Positions 7,154-16,400 of a stretch of DNA of 64,000 nt are shown here, piece after piece (within the stretch, counting starts at the first letter, position 1; each line of letters opens with the position of its first letter). Location of the stretch: NCBI RefSeq assembly GCF_024171995.1, contig NZ_JAMTCT010000026.1:1-64000 (forward strand), written 5' to 3'. This DNA is from Promicromonospora umidemergens (GTDB lineage: Bacteria > Actinomycetota > Actinomycetes > Actinomycetales > Cellulomonadaceae). The notes under the pieces were generated by a model. The model had not been told where the DNA came from and searched no databases. It saw nothing but the letters and a program-made list of their open reading frames with translations. The position numbers and the translations under genes are program-made.

Positions 7154-8074
7154 ATGAGCGCCATTCACCCAGACCAAGTGCTGCGGACGCTTGGGCTTCA
7201 TGCCGCCGACAGTGCTGACGCCCCTACGGGAGGGATGTCGGGATCCACCCTCACCCGGGCAGTCACCGACGACGGTGCACCAGTGATCGTGAAGGTGAGT
7301 GGTTTCAACTCCGACGCGGCGCGCGACCAGGCCTACCGTGAGCTGGCGGTATATACAGAGATCGCTCCAGAGCAGGCGATCCCGACACCACGGTTGATCG
7401 CCGACCACCGCGCTACTACGTGGACAGCTATTGCCCTCGCGTGGCACGATCCTGCGCCTCCCGCCCCGGCGTGGAGCGCTGATGAGTGGAGCGTATTCGC
7501 GAGGGCGCTGGGGCGCCTGCACCGCGACGTGCGGCGAGTGCCGGCCATCTTTCACCGAAAGCGCTCGACGCCTACCGATCCGCAGGGAGGCCTTAAGTCT
7601 TTCGCCGAGCGGCTCTGGCACGGTCCCGGGGATCCTGAACGAATCCGTACGGTCCTGAACGATCTTGAACTGCTGGAGGGAGGAGCGCGCTCCGGGCCGG
7701 TGTCGTTCGTCCACGGCGACTGCCATATCGGAAACGTCCTCACTGCGGACCGGCAGTTCATGCTCGTGGACTGGCAGTCCGCGCGGGTCGGACCGTCGGC
7801 AGCGGATCTCGCCTTCACGTTCACCCGCGCTGTCCCGACGGGAGCTGCCATACCCCGCGACCACACCATTGCCGCCTATTGCGACGAGGTAGGAGTAGAC
7901 GTCGCACGAACGGATCAGCAGATCACCGCCCACCAGATCCTGACCCTGGTCCGGCAGTACCCCGAATATGCTGGTTTCCTCGACCAGGTAGAAGTGGACC
8001 GCCTCCGCAACGAACTCGATGAACTTCTCGGCAGGTGGAGAAGTGGCGGAGGCCGCGGGTCGTTGACCCGGTGA
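7154..8074 (+). CDS. Aminoglycoside phosphotransferase (APH)-fold kinase
   Basis: A 306-residue protein with the APH/choline-kinase fold. The catalytic Brenner motif is HGDCHIGNVL (about residues 191-200), followed by the metal-binding MLVDWQSARVGPSAADLAF motif. The glycine-rich N-terminal loop GGMSGSTLTRAV and the lysine in VIVKVSG complete the nucleotide site. Members phosphorylate aminoglycosides, macrolides, homoserine or small metabolites; the target is unknown and resistance should not be assumed. TAGCCT lies 7 bp before the ATG, consistent with leaderless transcription. Confidence 0.8.
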   Translation: MSAIHPDQVLRTLGLHAADSADAPTGGMSGSTLTRAVTDDGAPVIVKVSGFNSDAARDQAYRELAVYTEIAPEQAIPTPRLIADHRATTWTAIALAWHDPAPPAPAWSADEWSVFARALGRLHRDVRRVPAIFHRKRSTPTDPQGGLKSFAERLWHGPGDPERIRTVLNDLELLEGGARSGPVSFVHGDCHIGNVLTADRQFMLVDWQSARVGPSAADLAFTFTRAVPTGAAIPRDHTIAAYCDEVGVDVARTDQQITAHQILTLVRQYPEYAGFLDQVEVDRLRNELDELLGRWRSGGGRGSLTR

Positions 8075-8077
8075 GCC

Positions 8078-8731
8078 TCAGGCGGGCGCCTTGCGCGTCA
8101 GGACGTGCGTCTGTGGGAAGCCACGGACGGGGTCCTCGCGCGGCGCGATGGTCAGGCGTGCGACCTCCTCGACGCCGGTCTGCCGGAGCAGACTGAGAAC
8201 ATGGTCGGCCGAGTACCGCCAGGCGGGGGAGACCTTGTGGTCGAAGGCCTCGGCAGTTCCCTCGGTGTCGGCCAGCGCCTGGAACGACACCAGCAGATGG
8301 CCGCCGGGTGCCAGGACCCGGCTGAGCTCCCCGAGCAACGCGGGCAGCACGTCCGGCGGTGTGTGGATGATCGAGTAGTTCGCCAGCACCCCGGCGAGGC
8401 TGCCTGTCGCGATGTCGAGCGCGCCCATGTCGCCGACGTCGAACCGGAGGTCCGGGTTGGCTTCGCGGGCCGCCGCTATCAGCTGGGGTGAGAGGTCGAT
8501 GCCGAAGGCGTCGACGCCCCGGTCTCGCAGGTAGGCGGTCACGTGCCCGGGTCCGCAGCCGACGTCGGCGACGGTCCCGCCGCCGGACTGCTGGACCAGG
8601 TCGGCAAAGGCCTGGACCAGCACATGGTTCAGGGGGCTGCCGGTGAACGCGTCCCCGATGAACGCGGCGTAGGCCTGCGCCATGGCGTCGTAGTCGGTGC
8701 GGACCGTTGGGAGGTGCTCGAAGCACGTCAC
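8078..8731 (-). CDS. Class I SAM-dependent methyltransferase
   Basis: A 217-residue methyltransferase. SAM-binding motif I is VADVGCGPGHVTAYL, motif II the acidic FGIDLSPQLI, and motif III lies around RVLAPGGHLLVSFQA. The N-terminal segment (YDAMAQAYAAFIG) is typical of UbiE/Methyltransf_25 relatives of unknown substrate. The GTG start at 8731 forms a GTGA overlap with the upstream membrane-protein gene and has GAGG in front, so the two genes are translationally coupled. It converges with the APH-like gene with 3 bp between stops. Confidence 0.8.
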   Translation of the reverse strand: MTCFEHLPTVRTDYDAMAQAYAAFIGDAFTGSPLNHVLVQAFADLVQQSGGGTVADVGCGPGHVTAYLRDRGVDAFGIDLSPQLIAAAREANPDLRFDVGDMGALDIATGSLAGVLANYSIIHTPPDVLPALLGELSRVLAPGGHLLVSFQALADTEGTAEAFDHKVSPAWRYSADHVLSLLRQTGVEEVARLTIAPREDPVRGFPQTHVLTRKAPA

Positions 8732-9186
8732 GAAGCCCGCCTCTGCGCGATGAAGCTCGCGTTGTACAGCCACGCGAGCACGAACATCGCCGCGAAGGCC
8801 ACCGCGGCGCACAGGAGGGCGAGCCCGCCCCGGCCCGTGACCACGAGGGCGAAAGACGCGGCGATGAGCGCGATGAAGACCACGCCCACTGCGATCAGGA
8901 TGGCCCATCCTCGGCGACCGGGCGGACGCGACATGGCGACGCCGCTCGTCCGCTCGCGGAGGGACTCGAGCGCAACGAGCGCCATCGTGCCAAGGGCCAT
9001 CACGACCGTGAACTGCCCCACGGAGCCGATTGCCGGAGCCCAGACCATGATCGCGGCGAGGAGCGCGACGGCCAGGTAATACCAAGCGTTGGTCCGTGTG
9101 ACCTCGCGGACGAGCGCACGCCGATCGTCAGCGATCCCGGCGAGGGCGACGTCGGCCGATGGCGGCCCTGTGCTTTCGCTTTCCAT
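8728..9186 (-). CDS. Four-helix membrane protein of unknown function
   Basis: A 152-residue protein with a polar N-terminus (about 35 residues) and four predicted transmembrane helices: WYYLAVALLAAIMVWAPAIG, FTVVMALGTMALVALE, AILIAVGVVFIALIAASFAL and LALLCAAVAFAAMFVLAWLY. Such small proteins are common in actinobacterial two-gene units with a PadR/ArsR regulator or an enzyme; here the partner is the overlapping methyltransferase. No catalytic motif is visible. The ATG at 9186 starts the polar N-terminus; the longer frame upstream has no coding character. Confidence 0.6.
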   Translation of the reverse strand: MESESTGPPSADVALAGIADDRRALVREVTRTNAWYYLAVALLAAIMVWAPAIGSVGQFTVVMALGTMALVALESLRERTSGVAMSRPPGRRGWAILIAVGVVFIALIAASFALVVTGRGGLALLCAAVAFAAMFVLAWLYNASFIAQRRAS

Positions 9187-9295
9187 GGTGGAAACTCTTG
9201 CAGGCCTGCTCCGGCCGGTCCACAGGGTTGCACGCCTCGGGAATGATCTTCGCCCTGGTCTGCCGGCGGTCCACAAGGACGTGGTGAGACGATCG

Positions 9296-10930
9296 TCAGC
9301 CGTGCTGGTCCGTGCGCCGGTAGACCGTCCCGGACCGCCCAATCCCACCAAGCAGCTCCACCGCCCCTGCGTCGCGGAGCCGTGCGACGGCATAGCGCAC
9401 CTGACGCTCTGACAGCCCGCCGATGTCGGCAAGAGCCTTGATGCCGAGCGGGCCGTCGGCGAGGAGGCTGAGGACTACCTCGCTGTTCTTCGTGCGGGTG
9501 GCGGGCATCACCGAGCGCAGGTTCTGATCCGCTGACGGCGCCAGCTCGTACGTCCGGCCGCGTCCGTCTCCGAGGGGCTCTGCGAGCTGGCGTTCCGCGA
9601 GATCGGTCAAGAGCGAGCGGCATGTGTGGAGTCCATCGGGAACCTGTCACGGAACGAGCGGTTCGTCCACGACGTACCGTGCCGCATCAGCGCCAGGACG
9701 TGCCGCTGCGTGTCGGAGAGCCCGCGGGCTTCCGGGAGGGCGGCCAGCCATGCAATGTCGTCCTGGTCGAGCAGTGCGTGGTCGGGCACGATTGCGGTGA
9801 AGCGGATGCCGGCGTCGATGAAATGGGGCGGTGTCATCCCGGCCCGGTTCAGCGACTGTCGGACGGCGGCGATTCCCGACCCGATGCCTTCGATCACGCG
9901 GCGTCCATCGGGCGTGCGGACGTCTTTGCAGATGTCGTACAAGCTCTGGTTCCGAGCACTGCCACCGGTTCCAGCGCCGAGCTGCTCGACGGTAAGCCCA
10001 TGGAGGCCCCCTGGGTTCGCGATGACGAGTCGGTCGTGCCGCAGCGTCATCGTGACGCGGGTGCTCAGGGCGTGGGGGCCGAGGTCGCGGTGGACGAGTG
10101 CGTTGGCAACGAGCTCACGCACTGCTTCCGCTGGGTACTCCGGCTCGTCCCGTCCGTGTCCGTCGGCGCCGAACCGCACGCGGGTCCTGGTGTTGCGCTG
10201 GACCCAGGCGACGGCCTGATCGAGCAGCTCGGCCAGAGGGCCGTCGAGATGTGCGACGTCAGCACTGCGCGTTCCCACCGGATCGTTGGGGCGAGACGCG
10301 ACGCTCGCAGTGATCGCCAGCGTCGGGTACTGCGTCTGTGGGTATGCGCCGAGCGCGTAGAGGCCCGCGAGGGTCGGGGTGTCGTCGCGCGTGACGACTC
10401 GAGTGTGCCGCAGGACGTCGTCGTCCAGATCGCTCCGCCTCGCGCCCTCGGCCGGAGCCTGGTCGTGGCGGGCTACGCCGCGGTTCGCCACGAATCCTTG
10501 GCGCTCGAGCGCGGAGAGGGGATAGTCACCGTCGTAGGACCGTAGGTAGGCATGCCCCGTTGCGGTGGCCTCGCAAGGTTTGTCCGTCGTGGGCAGCTCC
10601 CGCACCCGGGCGAGGACGACAGTGCGTCCCTCGACGACGTCGGTTACGAACGACATCCGGAGCGGCGGAGCGACTGCCTGGCGTGCTTGTGCGGCCAGGC
10701 GGCTCTGCGCATCCGCGGCGTCGTAGACGCCGACGGCCTCAAATCCGGCTCGCTCGTCGAGGCCAAGGACCACCACGCCTCCGCCGGGCATGTTTCCGAA
10801 CGCCGAGAGCGTCGGCGCGAGGTCCTGGGGGTAGCCCTGGTGCGCAGCGTTCGCTTCGATGTGCTGACGTCGCTTCCTCAGCCCGTAGCAGGTCGACGAC
10901 GTCTTCGACGCTCAAACTTACACTTTCCAT
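9296..10930 (-). pseudogene. AlbA_2/Schlafen-type ATP-binding protein gene with two frameshifts
   Basis: The parts match one AlbA_2-domain (Schlafen-like) protein with a GHKL-type ATPase domain and C-terminal winged helix. Residues MESVSLSVEDVVDLLRAEE start at 10930. After a shift near 10865 the AlbA_2 core continues in another frame (HQGYPQDLAPTLSAFGN, PGGGVVVLG). The HATPase-like region follows (VRELVANALVHRDLG, LVIANPGGLHGLT). A second shift near 9610-9620 separates MDSTHAARS from TDLAERQLAEPLG, which leads into the winged helix (ALADIGGLSERQVRYAVARL). Families of this type act in transcription control or anti-phage defence. The two indels mean either a decayed gene or sequencing errors. 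Confidence 0.7.
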
Positions 10931-10934
10931 CAGT

Positions 10935-10951
10935 CAAATATGCAATATTTG
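10935..10951. promoter_or_regulatory. AT-rich palindrome upstream of the AlbA_2 gene (candidate operator)
   Basis: CAAATATGCAATATTTG is a perfect inverted repeat with 7-bp arms and a 3-bp centre, four bases upstream of the AlbA_2 start codon. In this GC-rich DNA so A/T-rich a dyad stands out, and its placement fits autoregulation by the gene's own winged helix, which is inference. Confidence 0.5.
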
Positions 10952-11093
10952 TGACCCAGCTGTGTCAATCGTCAATCTACGCGGTGGACGTGGCAGTCCT
11001 GCAACGTGCGGTGCCGAGCCTCGGCCGGTGCTCGGCGCCTGAACTGCTCGGAGAACTAGCTCAGGTCCTCGCCGCCGATGGGATAGTGACCGG

Positions 11094-11468
11094 ATGCGCG
11101 ATCACGACACGCAGTTCTTCATCGACCTCGAGTCCGGAGTCTGGGACGCCCTCGCCAGTGGCGATGCGGGCGCCGATCGTGCGCTGCTGTCCGCAGACTT
11201 CGTCGGGGTGTATCCGACCGGCTTCGCCGACAGGGCAGGCCATGCCGACGAGCTGTCCGAGGGGCCGACCGTCGCGTCGTACTCCATCACGGACGCGCGC
11301 CTGATCGACGTCGCCGCGGATGCGGTGATGCTGTGCTATCGCGCTGAGTACCAGCGGCCAGGCAGCCATGAAGACGAAACGATGTTCATCAGCTCGCTCT
11401 GGTGCCGGCGTGACGGCCGCTGGCTGAACACGTTCAGCCAGGACTCGCCCGCTGCCCCGGTCGAGTAG
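11094..11468 (+). CDS. NTF2-like / DUF4440-type protein
   Basis: A 124-residue protein with the cone-shaped NTF2 fold pattern: helix FFIDLESGVWDALASGD, ADRALLSADFVGVYPTGFADR, and the terminal strands AVMLCYRAEY and FISSLWCRRDGRWLNTFSQDSP. Relatives include ketosteroid isomerases and many small ligand-binding proteins. No catalytic pair is evident, so the function is unknown. It is convergent with the CEOS-like gene, only 7 bp between the stops. Confidence 0.7.
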   Translation: MRDHDTQFFIDLESGVWDALASGDAGADRALLSADFVGVYPTGFADRAGHADELSEGPTVASYSITDARLIDVAADAVMLCYRAEYQRPGSHEDETMFISSLWCRRDGRWLNTFSQDSPAAPVE

Positions 11469-11475
11469 GAGAACC

Positions 11476-12687
11476 TCAGGCGGTCAGAGCGTGCGGATAG
11501 ACCGGCTCGCGATCCTGAAAGCTCAGGATGCTCGGGTTCTGGATCACGCCGTCGTGGATCTCGATCGCGCGGGAGATGGTGAGGTCCTTCGCCCACGAAG
11601 CCGGTCCTTCCATGACGGTGCGCAGGAACGGCAGGATCGCCTCGCTGACCTCCCACGTCGCCGAGTTCCACAGGTACGACGGGGTGTGGTCGACGGCGTA
11701 GTAGTGGACCCCTTGACCGACGGTGAACATCGGCTCGTCGAACGTGGTGGGCCGCGCCCACTCGAAACCCATCCCCAGGTCACACGAGACGTCGACGATC
11801 AGGCTTCCCGAGGCGAACCGCTTCAGGTCCTCGGTCCGCAGGTAGGTCAACGGTTCGGCGACATCCTGGAGCGTGCAGTTGACGACGATGTCGTGCGAGG
11901 CCAGGAAGTCGGGGAGCAGGACGTTGCCGGCCTCTGTGCGGACCTCGCTGAGGTGGGTCGCGCCGCCGTCGGTGTTGAGCTGGGTGATGTGAGCGGTGTG
12001 GATCGGCGAGCCGACCGCCGCGACACCACGCTGCGTGAGGACCTGGATGTCGTGGATCCCGTGGGCCTTGAGCGCGGTCACGGCACCTCGCGCCGTCGCG
12101 CCGAAGCCGATGACGACCGCGCTGAGCCGGGGGCCGTAGTCACCGGTCGAGCCGACCAGGCCCAGCGCGTGCAGTACGGAGCAGTAGCCGGCGAGCTCGT
12201 TGTTCTTGTGGAACACGTGCAGGCTGAAGTCGCCGCGCTGGGTCCAGTGGTTCATCGCCTCGAAGGCGATCAGCGTGAGCCGCCTGTCGATGGCCGTCTG
12301 CGTCATGCCGGAATCTTGGACGCAGTGCGGCCAGCCCCACAGGACGCGGCCCTCGGGTATCGCCGCCACGTCCGCCGCTTGCGGCTTGGGCAGCAGCAGC
12401 ACGTCAGCTGACTCGAGCACCTCGGAGCGCTCCGCGACCCGGCCCACGCGCGACTCGAGGTACCCGGGTTCCAGCTGGAAGTCGGAGCCGTAGCCGCGCT
12501 CGACGATCATCCGTGCGCGCATGTCCGGGTCGATCCGGTCCAGGTGATGGGGGTGGATCGGCAGGCGCCGCTCGTTCTCCATCGAGGAGCCCGCAAGCAG
12601 CCCGAGATTGAGCAGGTCGGTGTTCGGCGAGGAACTGCTCGACGGCACTGTCGGGACAGCAAGGGGCGGGTGAGTGACGTCGGCCAT
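11476..12687 (-). CDS. N5-(carboxyethyl)ornithine synthase-like dehydrogenase (AlaDH/PNT family)
   Basis: A 403-residue NAD(P)-dependent protein of the alanine dehydrogenase / pyridine nucleotide transhydrogenase N-terminal superfamily. The N-terminal substrate half contains NERRLPIHPHHLDRI (a lysine or arginine contacts pyruvate in this superfamily) and VLESADVLLLPKPQ. The Rossmann motif is VVIGFGATARGAVTAL (about 188-203), and HDIVVNCTLQ plus SLIVDVSCDLGMGFEWARPTT resemble N5-(carboxyethyl)ornithine synthase, which reductively couples pyruvate to the ornithine side chain. Specificity is inferred; a saccharopine- or alanine-dehydrogenase-like activity is the alternative. No obvious partner genes. 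Confidence 0.6.
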   Translation of the reverse strand: MADVTHPPLAVPTVPSSSSSPNTDLLNLGLLAGSSMENERRLPIHPHHLDRIDPDMRARMIVERGYGSDFQLEPGYLESRVGRVAERSEVLESADVLLLPKPQAADVAAIPEGRVLWGWPHCVQDSGMTQTAIDRRLTLIAFEAMNHWTQRGDFSLHVFHKNNELAGYCSVLHALGLVGSTGDYGPRLSAVVIGFGATARGAVTALKAHGIHDIQVLTQRGVAAVGSPIHTAHITQLNTDGGATHLSEVRTEAGNVLLPDFLASHDIVVNCTLQDVAEPLTYLRTEDLKRFASGSLIVDVSCDLGMGFEWARPTTFDEPMFTVGQGVHYYAVDHTPSYLWNSATWEVSEAILPFLRTVMEGPASWAKDLTISRAIEIHDGVIQNPSILSFQDREPVYPHALTA

Positions 12688-12784
12688 CGGGATTCCCGTT
12701 CATTGGGGAACCAAGGTCAGCTCCTGCTGCGACTATACGCCGATATCCGACGAGTAATGACCGAGTGCTCTGAGCTCTGTTCAG

Positions 12785-12854
12785 TCCGCTTTGAGAACGC
12801 GATCTGGCATGGTTTGGCGTCCCGGAGCATGCCAGATCGCGTTCTCGAAGCGGA
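12785..12854. repeat. Long inverted repeat (27-bp arms), possible terminator or mobile palindrome
   Basis: Arms at 12785-12811 and 12828-12854 are complementary at 26 of 27 positions around a 16-nt loop; the core is GAGAACGCGATCTGGCATG. It lies between the 3' end of the LysR gene and the start of the CEOS-like gene. No T-tract follows, so it may stop transcription only weakly. The near-perfect arms also fit a dispersed palindromic element. Confidence 0.75.
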
Positions 12855-12879
12855 CCAGCGTTGGGGTGCCCGCGAGGGG

Positions 12880-13248
12880 TCAGGCGGCGCTCTCCTGGTC
12901 CCTGTTCTTGGCGCCGAGGATGAGCGGTCGGATTTCCCAGACGTCGATGCGCGCCTGGTCGCGCAGGAGCTCGAGCGTGGGTTCGGCCTTCTCTGCGCGC
13001 CGGTAGATCATCGTCAGAACGGTGAGGAACGCGCGTGCCCAGAACACGAACCGGGTTCCCCAGGGGGTCAGGTGCACGCCTGGGGCGCCATGGTTGCGTT
13101 TGAAGAGTCTCTGGCCCAGCTCGGTCTCAACGTGCTCGACGTGCCGGGAGACGGTGGCCTGGGACCGTCTGAGGGCAGCGGCGGCACCCTTGAACGACTC
13201 TTCCTTGGCGATGACGATCACGGTCACGACGGGTTCGATCTGCAGCAC
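12880..13248 (-). CDS. Short LysR-type regulator (DNA-binding half only)
   Basis: A 122-residue protein with a LysR-type helix-turn-helix: FKGAAAALRRSQATVSRHVEHVETELGQRLFKR. It lacks the usual 200-residue effector-binding domain and ends in a short coiled segment (LELLRDQARIDVWEIRPL). It is either a shortened LysR gene or a minimal single-domain regulator. The GTG start at 13248 follows GGGGGAAC and places the HTH at the usual distance from the N-terminus; an ATG at 13338 would add an atypical basic leader. Divergent from the Rhs gene. Confidence 0.6.
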   Translation of the reverse strand: MLQIEPVVTVIVIAKEESFKGAAAALRRSQATVSRHVEHVETELGQRLFKRNHGAPGVHLTPWGTRFVFWARAFLTVLTMIYRRAEKAEPTLELLRDQARIDVWEIRPLILGAKNRDQESAA

Positions 13249-13451
13249 GACAGTTCCCCCTGCGTTGGTCGAGGCCGCGACGCCTCGGGCGGATGAAAAC
13301 GTAACGGCTGAACCGGTGCCGTTGGCACGTTTGTCCATGATTTCGGCGCGATTTCACCCGAGCGATTGCGAGATTCGGAATCGCTCTTGTGGGACAACCT
13401 GGACATGCGCTGTGCTCTGCGAGTCCGTCTGGTCCGATCCTGGAGCTCACC

Positions 13452-16400
13452 GTGCTCGTAGTTTCGTCCGCGCGTCATACCTGGCTGCGTTTGCCCGTAG
13501 CTGCTTCTGCGACGGTGGCGCTGGTCGCCACCATGCTGGTGTCCGCGCCGCCCGCGACCGCGGACGTCGATGCCGGAGCCACTGCTGTCGAGAAGGTGGA
13601 TCCCACGACGGGGGCGCCGGTCTCGGAGAACGAGGGCGTGTGGGACACGGTCGCCGGCTGGTTCACCGACGACGCCCCGGATCTGGAGCCCGCTCCTAGC
13701 CGTGGCGACCTGCCCGAGCTCCAGGCCGAGTCCTGGGACGTCGAGCCTGCGACCGCCGACGCCGCGCCCGCGGTCGACGCCCCGGCGGCGGTGCACGCTA
13801 CCGGTGCGGACCTGGTCTGGGAGCCGGGCGGGGATGGTGAGGTCTCCGAGTTCCAGGTTCACCGGTCGGTGACCCCGGGCTTCGAGCCCGGCCCGTCCAC
13901 GATGGTCGCCCCGGTCGATCCCGGTACGACGTCGTTCACCGACACGTCGATCTTGCCGGTCGCCTCGACCGGTGACGGCGCCGGTGAGCCGCGTGAGGTC
14001 TACTACGAGATCGTCACCAAGGGTCAGGACGGCACGCTGACCTCGTCGGACGAGCGGGCCGCGACGGTGCCGACGGCAGGTCTGGTCACCACGGCCGACC
14101 AGACCAGCGTTGATGGGGACTCGCCTGGGGTGTACGTCCCGGGGCTCCCGTCGCGGTTGGGCGTGGGCGAGGCGACGACGGTCGACGTCGTGGTGGCGAA
14201 CACTACCGACACCGCCTGGACCGCCGCCGACACCGTGGTCTCCCACGAGTGGACCCTGCCCGGACAGGACCCGGACGGCACCGGCCTGGTGACGGTGCCG
14301 CTGCCGAGCGACCTGGCGCCGGGGGAGTCCGTGACGCTGCCCGTCGAGGTGACCGCTCCGGACTCGATCCGGACGAACGCCGTGGCGGGGTACCGGTTGG
14401 TGTGGGGTGTGCAGGCCACCACCCCCGCCGCGGCCGCTGAGATGGGAGCCTCGACCAAGGCGGTCAAGGAGACCACCGGCACAGCCGAAGGCGTATCGGT
14501 GCGAGCCGTGGAGGCCGGAGTCGCAGCGATCGACCTGGTCGACCTCCTGGCACCCGTGGTGCTGGAGCTGGTGATCGACGAGCCCACGTCCAGCCTCCTG
14601 GGTGCGGAGGACTTCTACTCCTACAGCGGGAAGAACACCGGCGCCGGCTCAGCAGTGCTGACGAACCTGGCGCTGGGTAACGCGACGTGGAACTACGCCC
14701 CGATCTCCAATCCCGGACGTGGCTTTACCGCGTTCACCAGCTTCTCGTACAACTCGATGGACGCCGCGGACACGGGTATGGGGGTGGGCTGGTCGGCACA
14801 GATCGCCGCGCCCCAGCGGCTGGGCCTGCCTCTGGCGTACGACAAGATCCTGGCACCGGACGAGGTGTTCCTCTCCGACGGCGACGGCACCGGCCACGCC
14901 TTCCTGTGGAACGACGAGACCGACGAGTACGAATCCCCGCCGGGAGTGAACCTCCAGCTCTCCTACAAGCCCGGGAGCGACTGCCACCTGCTGGGCGATC
15001 TGCTGGGTGACCCGGCCGACGACGCGTGGACGCTGCTGCGCCCCGACGGGACCCGGTTCATCTTTGACTGCGAGGGGTACGTCCGTCAGGCGGTCGACCG
15101 CAACGGCAACACCCAGACGTTCCACTACATCGAGCGTGGTGGGCTGCTCGGCATCGGCTCCAAGACCCTGCTGGTGAAGGTGACCGACCCGGATGGTCGG
15201 GAGGTCCTCACGGTGGACTACTACGAGGCCGGTGAGGCGTACGAGTACGTCAACGCTTCCGGTGACCTGGTCACCGGGTCGCGGTTGTCGGATCTGGAGA
15301 TCATCGACCACCTCAAGTCCGTCACGGACGTCTCCGGCCGCACGGTCAAGATCGTGTATGACCGGGACGGGTTGCTGCGCCGCATGGTCGACGGCGACGG
15401 CGCGACCGACGGTGCCGGTGAATCCATCGCCAAGACGTTCCAGTTCGCGTACGACCACGACACCCTTCTCGGCGAGGCACGCCTGGTGGGCGTCACCGAC
15501 CCGCGCGGCGGAGCGACGGAGATCGACTACGCGGTCCCTGGTGAGCCGGACACTGGCTACGGGGAGCGGTGGCAGGTTGAACGCATCACGGACCGGCTCG
15601 ACCACACCACGCAGTTCGACTACTGGTGGGACGACCGCGAGGACGCCCCCGACCGGGTGGGTGCCCGGGTCACGGACGCCAGCGGGAACGCGGCGGAGTA
15701 TGTGCACGATCTCAAGGGCCGGGCCCTCGAGGTTACGAACGCATTGGACCAGACCACGACCCTGACGTGGGACCCGAACAACAACGTCTCGCGCCTGACC
15801 GAGGCCAACGGCGCCGTCGCGGCCTTCTGTTATGACCCGAAGACCGGATACCCGATCTGGGAACGAGACCCGGTCCAGAACGCCGCCCACGGGGTCCCCG
15901 CCGTCGAGGACTGCCAGCCCGGGCAGGACCCGACCACGGCGCCCGAGGGTGCGCAGGTGGTGGAGTACCAGACCTGGGAGGACGGGTACGTCGCCGACGC
16001 CTGGCGCACCACCAGCCCGGCGGGCCGGTCGTACGAGTTCGGGATCGATGCGGCGGGGAACCTGCTTTCGGTGACCGACCCCAAGGGCGTCGCTACTGCG
16101 ACGGAGGGTGACTACACGACGTCGTACACCTACGACTCCCACGGGCAGATGCTCACCCTGACCGACCCGAACGGCAACACCACCCGGTACCGGGACTACA
16201 CGCCGGTGGGTTACCCGGTCACCGAGGAGGACGCCGCCGGCGGGATCATCACGACCGAGTACGACGAGCGGGGGCAGGTCACTCGGGTCCTGGCACCTGA
16301 GGACGCCGATGGTGACCGCGCCGAGACCACGCAGACCTATGACGTGTTCGGCCGGCCGGTCTCCGGTACCGCTCTGAAGGATGCCGCCTCTGGCGAGACG

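Noticed and set aside
7154-8074. Calling the APH-fold kinase an aminoglycoside-resistance gene
   Set aside because: The family is broad and no subgroup-specific motif is visible.
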